Source: Pedobacter aquatilis
GTDB lineage: Bacteria; Bacteroidota; Bacteroidia; Sphingobacteriales; Sphingobacteriaceae
Length of the DNA stretch: 64,000 nucleotides
Assembly: GCF_030409415.1 (NCBI RefSeq)
Contig: NZ_JAUFPW010000033.1
Span: forward strand, 160,049-224,048
Direction of reading: 5' to 3'
The notes under the pieces: model-generated
What the model was told of the DNA's origin: nothing
The model's database searches: none
Seen by the model: only the letters and a program-made list of their open reading frames with translations
Shown here: positions 40,899 through 49,527 of the stretch, piece by piece
Position numbering within the stretch: position 1 is the stretch's first letter
Layout: the number at the start of each line of letters is the position of its first letter
Position numbers and translations under genes: made by a program

Positions 40899-43213
40899 TC
40901 TATAGAACGTTTATTATAAATTAAGTAACCAATATGCAATAATACGCCATTTCTTTTAATCGCATCATTATATAAATTATAACTTAAACCAACCGGGCCA
41001 ATTGGCGATTGATAAACGACTCCGGCAGTTGCTGCATAACGTAATTTACTAATGGCTTTTGCGTAGGCAATATCTTGTAAATTATTCAATTCGTATTCTT
41101 TATGTGGTAAAAATAAATAACCTTCTAATCGTAAATCTAAACTTTTTCTGATGTTAAAAATATTCTTTATACCACCCGCTGCATATGTTGATGCCCTAAA
41201 TTTATCTAGAAAAAGCGAGCGGCTATCTTGCAAAGGATAAAATGCAGGCGAAACCAGTAGCGTTGAATAATAATTGTTAAAAAGTGGTTGATTTGAAATT
41301 ACGCCTTCTACTAAATAACCAAGCGTATATTTATTTAGGTGAAGAAAATAATTTTCTTGTGTTAATTTGATGCTGCCCCATTGCCTGATTTGATTAAATG
41401 GTTTTATTGTATTTGGAGGCACAATATTTCTGAATATATTGCCCGGATTATAGTTTTCCCTTCCGGTAGTATAATTAAAACTTAAAGTAAAACTTTGTCC
41501 GCGGGTTGCATATTGTTTACGGTTTAAAGAGTTTTTTTCGAGATTTAAAGAAGCCTTAAATCCATTAAAAACAGTTTGGTCCAGTATATCGCCAACGGCA
41601 AAAGAATTATTCGGACTGTATTCATCCTGATTGTTTATGAAAGCAGAATGCAAAACAATTTTAGTGTTGTAATTTAATGGTACCCCCATCATTATATCAA
41701 TTTTCCTGTCGGCTTGCTCAATGTAAATTGGCCTTGGGTTTTCGATAAAAATCTGACTTGTATTGTAAAAGTTCCAATGATTATAAGTGAGTTCTGCGCC
41801 TAAAAAAAGTGGCAGTTTAGTTGGGTAATCAATTCGTCCGCTTACTTGTACCGATTCATAAAACCTGCCAGAATAGAAGCTTGTGCCAAATGTATAGGCC
41901 TTACGATTTAGGTAATTGTACTGTGCACCTAAGAAAACATTACTAATGGGTCGGGTTGAAATATTGCCACCTAAATCGAGCTTAAAGCTTTTTTTAGGTT
42001 GTGCGACCACTTCAAATGTATAGCTATCCGTTGCAGGCTGGTAAACAATTTTTGGATAGATGGTTTCAAAAGTTTGGTCGGCAACTAATTTATAATAGCC
42101 TCGCTTAATATCTTCGAGATTGAAAGCCTTTTTATCACTTTTAAATAAGCGTTCTACATAGCGTTTTTGCTGAGCATTTACACCTGTTACATTAATGTTG
42201 TTGAAAACTAAATCTGGCTTTTTACGGTTAAATTTTTCTCTTTTTGCTGCAAGGTCAGCATCAGTCACTCTACGTTTAATAAGGGCTTTAATGCGCTCCA
42301 TATCAGCAATAGTAGCATCGTAGCCTTTTTTAATTAAATCCTTAACCGGCGAAAAATTGGTAACGCTATAATTTGCCAAATCTGGCTGAATGTATACGCC
42401 ATTTTTGCCCACCATAGTAGAATCTGACTTTGAAAGAAACATGAAAACCAAAAAGCGGTTCATTAATCTTTCATCATTGCTTTTAGGATATTCGTTATAG
42501 GTTTTGGAAGATACATTTGCACCAATTATATAATCTGGGGAAAATTCCTTTTGCATTACATCAGCAGGGAAATTATTATACAAACCACCGTCAAAAACGT
42601 ACTTTCCATCAAGTTTAATTGGGCGGTAAATAATTGGAACCGTCATGGTTGCTCTTACAGCTTCGGCCAAACTTCCCTTATTAACGGAAATACTTTCTTG
42701 CGAAAGAACATCGGCAACCATGCATCTAAAAGGCACAAAAAGATTATCGAAGTTATCTTTTGATGCTGCCGATGCCTGAGAAAATAGTTCTAAAAAGGCA
42801 AAGTTTAGGGGAATGTCATTTATCAGGTTAGAGCGAAAGCTAAAATGAAAGCCCGAATCAATAGCAACTTTTGCAGTTAGCATTGATGCATTTGGTGCAT
42901 TTTTCTCGAAAAAATAAGTGTAATCACTTGTATATCGTCCGTTAACCCAATTTTGAAATTCATCACTTATGGCAATTTTTTCAATTTGGGCAGGTGTATA
43001 TCCAGCGGCATACATTGCGCCAACAATTCCACCCATTGATGTTCCAGTAACGTAATCAATAGGAATATGATTTTCTTCAAGCGCTTTTAAAGTACCAATA
43101 TGTGCTAATCCTTTGGCTCCACCGCCACTAAATACCAAACCAACCTTTTGTGCTTGTAATTTGAAACAGCACAGAACTAATAGTATCGGCAAATATCTTT
43201 TAAAAGTTATCAC
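40895..43213 (-). CDS. Patatin-like phospholipase with outer-membrane barrel
   Basis: The 772-residue protein has a signal peptide, a patatin domain and a C-terminal BamA-like barrel. The oxyanion loop is SGGGAKG (residues 29-35), the nucleophile lies in GTSMGG (Ser59), and the partner aspartate in DGG near residue 208. A POTRA-like region follows (FNNINVTGVNAQQKRYVERL), then many beta-strands. This is the type Vd/PlpD-like arrangement, in which a lipase is presented by a barrel at the outer membrane. The start is GTG 43213, needed to include the signal. It is co-translated with the membrane protein at 40368. Confidence 0.92.
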   Translation of the reverse strand: MITFKRYLPILLVLCCFKLQAQKVGLVFSGGGAKGLAHIGTLKALEENHIPIDYVTGTSMGGIVGAMYAAGYTPAQIEKIAISDEFQNWVNGRYTSDYTYFFEKNAPNASMLTAKVAIDSGFHFSFRSNLINDIPLNFAFLELFSQASAASKDNFDNLFVPFRCMVADVLSQESISVNKGSLAEAVRATMTVPIIYRPIKLDGKYVFDGGLYNNFPADVMQKEFSPDYIIGANVSSKTYNEYPKSNDERLMNRFLVFMFLSKSDSTMVGKNGVYIQPDLANYSVTNFSPVKDLIKKGYDATIADMERIKALIKRRVTDADLAAKREKFNRKKPDLVFNNINVTGVNAQQKRYVERLFKSDKKAFNLEDIKRGYYKLVADQTFETIYPKIVYQPATDSYTFEVVAQPKKSFKLDLGGNISTRPISNVFLGAQYNYLNRKAYTFGTSFYSGRFYESVQVSGRIDYPTKLPLFLGAELTYNHWNFYNTSQIFIENPRPIYIEQADRKIDIMMGVPLNYNTKIVLHSAFINNQDEYSPNNSFAVGDILDQTVFNGFKASLNLEKNSLNRKQYATRGQSFTLSFNYTTGRENYNPGNIFRNIVPPNTIKPFNQIRQWGSIKLTQENYFLHLNKYTLGYLVEGVISNQPLFNNYYSTLLVSPAFYPLQDSRSLFLDKFRASTYAAGGIKNIFNIRKSLDLRLEGYLFLPHKEYELNNLQDIAYAKAISKLRYAATAGVVYQSPIGPVGLSYNLYNDAIKRNGVLLHIGYLIYNKRSIE

Positions 43214-43241
43214 TCCCTAAAATAAGGGTTTTCTTTTAAAA

Positions 43242-43715
43242 TTAGTTCAGGATAAAAATGTTATAGGTTAAAAATGTTGCAAAACTTACCCAAAGTATGT
43301 ATGGAATGAATAGGAGACCAGCAACTTTATCAATTTTATAAAACGTAATCGCGTTTGCCATGATTGCAATAAGCAACATAATAATTTCTGCCAATGCAAA
43401 ACCAATTTCATGTAAATAAAAGAAAATAAACGACCAAGAAAGATTTAAAATCAGCTGAATTAAATAAAGTGCAACAGTACGTGGGAAGTGTTCAATCTTG
43501 TCTCTTTTTACCCAAACCAAATACGCTGCAATTCCAATTATAATGTACAAACTTGTCCATACTGGTGCAAATAACCAATTTGGTGGATTGAATGAAGGTT
43601 TATTGAGTGTTGGGTACCAGGTTTGAACAGATTTTGCAGTAGCCAAACCACCTAATGCGCCAATACTAAGGGTTAAAGCAATATTGATGATAAAGGCTAA
43701 AGGCTTAAATTTCAT
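43242..43715 (-). CDS. tspO: TspO/MBR family protein
   Basis: The 157-residue membrane protein has five hydrophobic helices and TspO signatures: WYPTLNKPSFNPPNWLFAPV and WTSLYIIIGIAAYLVW, with AEIIMLLIAIMANAITF later. TspO proteins bind tetrapyrroles and steroids and occur in oxidative or light-dependent regulation. It starts 29 bases from the patatin start on the same strand, upstream of it, and may be transcribed together with it. Confidence 0.93.
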   Translation of the reverse strand: MKFKPLAFIINIALTLSIGALGGLATAKSVQTWYPTLNKPSFNPPNWLFAPVWTSLYIIIGIAAYLVWVKRDKIEHFPRTVALYLIQLILNLSWSFIFFYLHEIGFALAEIIMLLIAIMANAITFYKIDKVAGLLFIPYILWVSFATFLTYNIFILN

Positions 43716-43855
43716 TTTTCTTAATTGTTGGAACGTTTAAAGGAAGATTGTTGATGCTAAATTGTTTTAATTGTTGATTAGTTTCTTGAATAAATCCTAA
43801 TAACTAATGAACTAATGACTAACGACTAATGAACCAGTAAACTATCAAAAGGTTT

Positions 43856-45205
43856 TTATCTTCCAACAGATGGTATAACGGGTAAACTCTCATTGTTTTC
43901 ATTACCAACACTTTGTACGGCAAAAAGGTAATTGTCTTTACTATAAGGCAAACGCAATTCAGTTGCAGTAGTAAAGAATTTCTTTTGCCAAACCGAACTA
44001 CTGGTTTCTCTCATTAAAATATAATAGCCTTTAATATTGCCATTAATTGGCGCTTTCCAATAAAGAAAAGTAGAATTACTTAAGTTTTTAACGTCGACCT
44101 TAACATCAGCTGGCATTGATGGCGCCTTGGCTAAATTTGCTAAAACGGAAATGTTAACCGCGGTATTTTTTCTCAGATATTCAAAATCCATAAATTCGAT
44201 TAAATCGCCATAAACTACGCCTTTTTCAGTTCTTAAGTCTTGATGCTGATGTTCGAAGTTCTCATTCATTTCGGTAAGCCTTACTGCAGAGAATCCATTT
44301 TCTACGAATGGTGTATGGTCGCCTCCGCGTAAAAATCTATCATTACGGTAAATCAATTTAATTTCAAGTTGATCAACATAACGTTCTCCAACTTCTTTTA
44401 CGTAACGTGCAAGTTGGCGGCTTTTACCATCGTTCTCCAAACCAAACTGGCGAATGTTTTTTGCGTTTTTATCCAACTCATAAGCTGGCAATCCCTCACT
44501 AAAAACACGAAGTTTTGTATTATCTATAATTTGCGTTTCGCTCGCATTATTACTGCCAATCATATCATTATTCAGCATCGCTTCTAAATTCCAGCCTTCT
44601 TTTTTCGCTTTAGCCGCCATAAAACCAGAGCCTAATAAAGATTGTTCTTCGCCACTTACGGCAACAAAAATTACGGTAGCCGGGAATTTATATTGGCTCA
44701 TAATTCTGGCTGCTTCAATTACGCCTGCAACTCCGCTACCATCATCATTCGCACCAGGTGCATCGCTAACTCTATTCATCACATCAGTTACACGACTGTC
44801 TAAATGCCCGCTAACTAAAAAAACTCGTTTATCGTTCGCATCTGTACCTTTTAAAATCGCTACTGCGTTACCCAATAAGATTTGTTTATCAACGCGTTTC
44901 CCATCAGGTTTTATGGTTATGGTATCTAAAAATGCTGTTAATCTTCCATCACCTTGCTTTGCAAACTGATTAAATTTAGCGACTACCCAATTTCTTGCGG
45001 CACCAATCCCTTTTGTTTTACTTTTTGTATCGCTGATGGTGCTTCTTGTTCCAAAGGAAACCATTTTGGTGATGTATGATTTCAATGAATCTGAATTAAC
45101 AGACTTAACCATTTTGTCTATATCAGCGTGGCGATTTACGATGGTTTGAGCATCGACTGAGAAAGTAAAACCTGCTAGAAACAGAATTGTAAATATTTTT
45201 TTCAT
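43856..45205 (-). CDS. M28 family metallopeptidase with a C-terminal FN3-like domain
   Basis: The 449-residue exported enzyme has a signal peptide (IFTILFLAGFTFSVDAQ) and an M28 zinc aminopeptidase core with SGHLDSRV, APGANDDGSGVAGVIEAAR, SGEEQSLLGSGF, NNDMIGSNNASE and GGDHTPFVENGF. These carry the two-zinc ligands. The last 80 residues (DVKNLSNSTFLYWKAPINGN) form a fibronectin-type domain. It cuts amino acids from peptides in the periplasm. ATG 45205 is used because it starts directly with the signal peptide; the longer in-frame start adds unrelated residues. Confidence 0.92.
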   Translation of the reverse strand: MKKIFTILFLAGFTFSVDAQTIVNRHADIDKMVKSVNSDSLKSYITKMVSFGTRSTISDTKSKTKGIGAARNWVVAKFNQFAKQGDGRLTAFLDTITIKPDGKRVDKQILLGNAVAILKGTDANDKRVFLVSGHLDSRVTDVMNRVSDAPGANDDGSGVAGVIEAARIMSQYKFPATVIFVAVSGEEQSLLGSGFMAAKAKKEGWNLEAMLNNDMIGSNNASETQIIDNTKLRVFSEGLPAYELDKNAKNIRQFGLENDGKSRQLARYVKEVGERYVDQLEIKLIYRNDRFLRGGDHTPFVENGFSAVRLTEMNENFEHQHQDLRTEKGVVYGDLIEFMDFEYLRKNTAVNISVLANLAKAPSMPADVKVDVKNLSNSTFLYWKAPINGNIKGYYILMRETSSSVWQKKFFTTATELRLPYSKDNYLFAVQSVGNENNESLPVIPSVGR

Positions 45206-45537
45206 CAAAGGATAATTAGTTGAGCTAATGTATTGATTGTAGATGTTTATTTTAAGTTGTTTTCTTAAAAAGCTGTAACAATTTAAAGATAATCGATTTG
45301 TAAATTTATACAACATTTGGGTTCACTTAAAATGAGTTTTAGATTGATCTTATCTCCACAAAAAAAATAAAATTCAATATTTTAAACATAAACGTTTTGA
45401 TTTTTATTGCATGAATGTGCTTAAATGTAACTAATTAACTTAATCGATAAAAAAACACGCGTAAATTTTCTATATTTATTTTTTGTAAATAAATTTAAAA
45501 TTACCCTACACGCTCATCATCCCTCAAAAAAATAGTA
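45206..45537. other. AT-rich divergent promoter region
   Basis: The 332-base gap between the divergent M28 peptidase and hypothetical genes is AT-rich and holds no gene. No exact -33/-7 pair was recognised; both promoters should lie here. Confidence 0.4.
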
Positions 45538-45996
45538 ATGGACAAGTTTCCTACTAACTTAACATCGGCTAAATGTGAACTTTTGGATAGAATACTACAA
45601 GAGTTTCAGCATGAGGAATATGTTAAAACAGACAGGGTGCTCCATATATTTAGGGGTAACGCCATTCTTGCATCAGAATACCTTCAACTTTTAAGCCAGT
45701 TAAACTTAGTTATGCTAATTGGTGAAGTTCATGGACACCCATTGCCTGCATTGATTGGAAAACAATCCGGATTGGATATTTTTTTAAGCGAAGGTGGTTT
45801 TATGACCAGGCTAGAACTTAGAAAAGCATATGAGGAAACAGGTAAGAGCTTAATAGAACTTCAAAAAGAAATATTTGATTTAAGGAGTCAGCTTGCTGCT
45901 TGTAGAGAATTAATTGCAAAGCAAGAAATGGCAATGTTAGATATGGATGCCGAGCTTAAACGTTTAGAAGCGGGAATGGAAAACGAAGATTATTAA
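45538..45996 (+). CDS. Hypothetical protein with coiled coil
   Basis: The 152-residue cytoplasmic protein has a helical N-terminal half (SAKCELLDRILQEFQHEEY, SEYLQLLSQLNLVMLIGEVH) that could be a winged-helix, and a C-terminal coiled coil (ETGKSLIELQKEIFDLRSQL and later EMAMLDMDAELKRLEAG). No family was recognised. It lies 51 bases before a lipoprotein gene on the same strand. A DNA-binding dimer is one possibility. Confidence 0.6.
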   Translation: MDKFPTNLTSAKCELLDRILQEFQHEEYVKTDRVLHIFRGNAILASEYLQLLSQLNLVMLIGEVHGHPLPALIGKQSGLDIFLSEGGFMTRLELRKAYEETGKSLIELQKEIFDLRSQLAACRELIAKQEMAMLDMDAELKRLEAGMENEDY

Positions 45997-46047
45997 GCTG
46001 TAGCATTTTTAATCACCTGCTCGTTTTACCATAAAAATCTATAAACT

Positions 46048-46494
46048 ATGTTAAAAAATCAACTTAAAATTACAGGATTGTTTCTGCTGTTAAGCGTTTT
46101 GTTATTTTCATGCAAAAAAGATAAACCAGAAAAAGAGAAGGATGTACTTACAGGAGCATGGCAGGAATCAGGCATGAGCGGAGGTATGGGTAGAAGACTA
46201 GTCTTTAAACCTGGGGGCGAATTTACTATGGAAATTTGGACCAATACTTATAAATCGGGTGAAGTTAATGGCATTTATAAAATCGATGGAGATAACCTAA
46301 CTGTTAATATAAGTGAAGACGTAGAAATTAATTCTGCCGGCATTGCAACAAAGAGAAAAGTTAACAGACAGTTATTCGAGAAGGGGAAATTTTCTATTTC
46401 AAATGGTATCCTCAGCATAAAATTTATCTCATATCCTGCTGATGCACCGGTAGAAACTGAAATAAAGTATGGGAAAATTGTGGCAATTGATTAA
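46048..46494 (+). CDS. Lipocalin-like lipoprotein
   Basis: The 148-residue protein has a lipobox (VLLFSC, lipid-linked Cys22) and an all-beta mature part beginning LTGAWQESGMSGGMGRRLVF and continuing GGEFTMEIWTNTYKSGEVNG and YKIDGDNLTVN. This W-then-strands pattern is seen in lipocalin-like proteins of Bacteroidota. Ligand unknown. It is followed by a dispersed inverted repeat. Confidence 0.75.
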   Translation: MLKNQLKITGLFLLLSVLLFSCKKDKPEKEKDVLTGAWQESGMSGGMGRRLVFKPGGEFTMEIWTNTYKSGEVNGIYKIDGDNLTVNISEDVEINSAGIATKRKVNRQLFEKGKFSISNGILSIKFISYPADAPVETEIKYGKIVAID

Positions 46495-46520
46495 ATGAAT
46501 ATGATTTTGTTGTAAAATTT

Positions 46521-46576
46521 GTCATTCTGAGCTTGTCGAAGAACCTGTTTAAGGCATCTCGACAAGCTCATGTGAC
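46521..46576. repeat. Dispersed inverted repeat between convergent genes
   Basis: TGAGCTTGTCGA at 46528-46539 is inverted at 46559-46570, with the flanks GTCA and TGAC also paired. It belongs to the TCGACAAGCTCA type common in Bacteroidota intergenic regions and can act as a terminator hairpin for both flanking genes. Confidence 0.7.
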
Positions 46577-46605
46577 ATTGTGAAATAGATAGATATTTGG
46601 TTAAA

Positions 46606-47136
46606 TTAATTATCAATCTTAATTTCTGTTCTTCTATTTAAAATTCTGCCTTCTTCGCTGTTGTTTGTGCTAACTGGTTCTTTCTCTCCATGGCCAACAA
46701 TTCTAAAGTTGGATGCATTTAAACCAGCGTTAACCAAATAAGATTTTACCGAGTTTGCTCTATCGATTGATAAAGACATGTTATGTTCTGGCGTTCCTTC
46801 TGCCGATGAATGTCCATTTAATACAAATTTAGTATTTGGCGATTTTTTCATTTCTGCAACAGCTTTATCTAAAATAGAAAAAGATGCTGTTTTTAATACG
46901 GCCGAGTTAAACTCAAATTGAATGTTGTCTAAATTAAAATTTGGCTTATCAGTTGGCGCAGGTGCTTCGGTTTCCTTTACTGGTTCTGGTGCAGGCTTTT
47001 TATCTTCAACAGGCGGAGTTGGTTTAGAAACAGGTGCTGGTTCTGCTTTTACAAGTGGTTTTTTTGCTTTGCAAGCATACATAGTAAGTGTTAATAATCC
47101 GATAATCGTTGATAAAAATAGATTCTTGATGTTCAT
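46606..47136 (-). CDS. OmpA family lipoprotein (peptidoglycan-binding)
   Basis: The 176-residue protein has a lipoprotein signal with lipobox LTMYAC (Cys22), a Pro/Lys/Glu-rich spacer and an OmpA-C domain: FEFNSAVLKTASFSILDKAV, FVLNGHSSAEGTPEHNMSLS and RANSVKSYLVNAG, ending NRRTEIKI. It anchors the outer membrane to peptidoglycan, like Pal. It converges with the lipoprotein gene across the dispersed repeat. Confidence 0.93.
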   Translation of the reverse strand: MNIKNLFLSTIIGLLTLTMYACKAKKPLVKAEPAPVSKPTPPVEDKKPAPEPVKETEAPAPTDKPNFNLDNIQFEFNSAVLKTASFSILDKAVAEMKKSPNTKFVLNGHSSAEGTPEHNMSLSIDRANSVKSYLVNAGLNASNFRIVGHGEKEPVSTNNSEEGRILNRRTEIKIDN

Positions 47137-47551
47137 GTTTGATATTGTTTAATGTTTGTTTTAATACGAATGATCTAATAGCTATAACGTTTTTAAGGTC
47201 GTTAACTTATAATTTTATTTTCTATCTATTTAAATTGTAATAAAATATGATTAATCATCGTAAATTTTAATTCCTTTACTCGTTCTTTATCCTCCTTTTA
47301 AAGTCATTAGGCAGCAAATTTTAATCATACTTTTGTGGTGTATTAGAATTTATTTAGACTGTATTTAAATAAATTAATTATCTTAAGATGTTGTAAATCA
47401 GATGATTGTTATGCTTATTTGCATTTTTAAATTCTTGTAATCACTAAATCATAGTAATTTTAATCTTTATTTAGAATGATTCTTGTTAACTTAGCCGAAA
47501 TTCTAATACCCTATTGATAGTTTGAATTATATAATAACACATAGCTCTAAA
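47137..47551. other. AT-rich divergent promoter region
   Basis: This 415-base gap between the ompA-like and ankyrin genes contains no gene. A near-match TAGTTTG lies about 30 bases before the ankyrin start, but it lacks one base of the usual spacing. No repeat was recognised. Confidence 0.4.
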
Positions 47552-49024
47552 ATGAAAAAAATAATCTTTGCTATTTTAGCAGTAGCATCTTTGAGCGCAA
47601 ATGCTCAAAAAAACGCTTTTTTCGATCAGGCATTCTGGAAAGGAAATACCGATTTAGCCACAATTAAAGCAGAAATTGAAAAGGGTAGTAGTCCATCTCA
47701 ACTAAATCCTTCATCATTTGATGCGACAGTATTTGCGATTAACAGCGGTGCACCAACAGAATCTATTTTATATCTCTTGGAGCAACCAGGTAATGACGTA
47801 AACAAGTTAACTCACGATAGTCGTACTTATTTAATTTGGGCTTCATCTAAAGGAAATATTCCGGTTATGGAATATCTTTTGAAAAAAGGCGCTAAAATAG
47901 ATGTGCAGGATAGTCATGGTTATACAGCTTTAACCTTTGCTGCGGCCGGAGGTCAAAAAGATGCAAAAGTTTACGATTTGCTAATCAAAAATGGCGCTGA
48001 TTTAAAAAAGGATGTGAACCATGATGGTGCAAATGCTTTGTTAATCGCGATTCCAAATGATAAGGACTTAACATTAACTGATTATTTCGTTTCAAAAGGA
48101 TTGGATTTAAATAGTAAGGATGCTGCCGGAAACACCGCATTTAATTACGTTGCAAAAGGTGGCAACATCGATTTAATGAAAAAATTACTTCAAAAAGGCG
48201 TTAAATATACAGACAATGCAATGATTATGGCAAGTCAGGGTGGACGCGGAACCTCAAATGGTTTAGAAGTATTTCAATACCTGGAAAGCCTAAAAATCAA
48301 ACCAACAGCGGTTGGAAGCAATGGCGAAACTGCTTTACACAATGTTGTTCGCAAACCGAAGCAAGAAGAAATCATCAATTATTTTATTTCAAAAGGAGTT
48401 GATGTAAACAGTGCTGATAAAGACGGTAATACTGCCTTTATGAATGCTGCGAGTTTTAACAGAGATTTAGCAACGATAGAATTATTGGCTAAAAATGTTA
48501 AAAACATTAATCAGGTAAATGCAAAAGGTGTTTCTGCATTAGATTTAGCTGTACGTGGAAACTCAGCCGAAGTTGTAAAATTATTAATTGAAAAAGGCGC
48601 AGACGTAAACGTTGTAGATAAAAACGGGGACAACCTTGCGGCTTATCTTTTCCAGGCTTATAACCCACGTGGTATGGAAGATTTTGAAGCGAAATACAAA
48701 TTACTTTCTGATAAAGGTTTTGATGTTAAAAAAGTTCAGGATAATGGAAATTCGTTGTATCACATTGCAGTTGTAAAGAATGATTTAGCATTATTAAAGC
48801 GTATTGAGCCATTAAAAATTGACGTAAACCTTAAAAATAAAGAAGGTTATACGGCATTGCACAAGGCGGCAATGACTGCCAAAGAACCAGAAATAATGAA
48901 ATACCTTGTGTCTATTGGTGCTAAAAAAAATGTTACAACTGATTTCAAAGAAACACCTTACGATTTGGCAACTGAAAACGAATTTCTTTCTAAGAACAAA
49001 ATTTCCATTGACTTTTTAAAATAA
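47552..49024 (+). CDS. Exported ankyrin-repeat protein
   Basis: The 490-residue protein has a signal peptide (IIFAILAVASLSANAQ) and about 10 ankyrin repeats from residue about 70 to the end, with consensus turns such as DSHGYTALTFAAAGGQ, DKDGNTAFMNAAS, NAKGVSALDLAVRGNSAEVV and NKEGYTALHKAAM. Such repeats bind proteins. It is the first gene of a tight three-gene operon with the DUF2271 protein (4-base gap) and the PepSY reductase, and so probably helps assemble or hold an envelope redox complex. ATG 47552 starts the signal peptide; the in-frame codon at 47522 is not used. Confidence 0.92.
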   Translation: MKKIIFAILAVASLSANAQKNAFFDQAFWKGNTDLATIKAEIEKGSSPSQLNPSSFDATVFAINSGAPTESILYLLEQPGNDVNKLTHDSRTYLIWASSKGNIPVMEYLLKKGAKIDVQDSHGYTALTFAAAGGQKDAKVYDLLIKNGADLKKDVNHDGANALLIAIPNDKDLTLTDYFVSKGLDLNSKDAAGNTAFNYVAKGGNIDLMKKLLQKGVKYTDNAMIMASQGGRGTSNGLEVFQYLESLKIKPTAVGSNGETALHNVVRKPKQEEIINYFISKGVDVNSADKDGNTAFMNAASFNRDLATIELLAKNVKNINQVNAKGVSALDLAVRGNSAEVVKLLIEKGADVNVVDKNGDNLAAYLFQAYNPRGMEDFEAKYKLLSDKGFDVKKVQDNGNSLYHIAVVKNDLALLKRIEPLKIDVNLKNKEGYTALHKAAMTAKEPEIMKYLVSIGAKKNVTTDFKETPYDLATENEFLSKNKISIDFLK

Positions 49025-49028
49025 AATA

Positions 49029-49514
49029 ATGAATAACATTTATAAAATATGCCTTGGATTAGGTATTGTATTTTCTACTTCTTTCGCTTCGATGGGGCAA
49101 AAAACGACTAAATACAAGTGCATGCTGCAGATGACTAATTATGTTGGAGAAGGCGCTTACATCGTTGTATCTTTAGTTGATGCTAAAGGTGCTTACGAAA
49201 AAACACTTTACGTTATGGGTTCAGATAAAAAATGGTATCCTGATGTTAAAGAATGGCATATGTTTTATAAAAAGAAACCTACTAACCTGAGTGCAATTAC
49301 AGGAGCATCGGTAACTGGTGGCGATAGAAGTGTAACCACATTCGAAATTGAAGATGCTAAAATTAACAAAGGTTATACTTTACGTTTTGAATCGGCTGTT
49401 GAAGATAAAAAATACATTGTTAAGGATTTAGAAGTGCCTTTAACAACCGAAGGTATTGCAGCTAAAACTGAAGGTACTGGTTACATTAGATATGTTCGTT
49501 TAAGTGCGAACTAA
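49029..49514 (+). CDS. DUF2271 protein with a probable FMN attachment motif
   Basis: The 161-residue exported protein has a signal peptide (LGLGIVFSTSFASMG) and a DUF2271 beta-sandwich with TLYVMGSDKKWYPDVKEWHM. Residues 91-96 are TGASVT, inside NLSAITGASVTGG, matching the (S/T)GA(S/T)xT site at which ApbE attaches FMN. The convergent ApbE gene at 52176 strengthens this. DUF2271 proteins have been described as flavinylated partners of PepSY membrane proteins. It probably carries a covalent flavin outside the inner membrane and receives electrons from the next gene product. Confidence 0.85.
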   Translation: MNNIYKICLGLGIVFSTSFASMGQKTTKYKCMLQMTNYVGEGAYIVVSLVDAKGAYEKTLYVMGSDKKWYPDVKEWHMFYKKKPTNLSAITGASVTGGDRSVTTFEIEDAKINKGYTLRFESAVEDKKYIVKDLEVPLTTEGIAAKTEGTGYIRYVRLSAN

Positions 49515-49527
49515 TAAAAGCTTTTAA

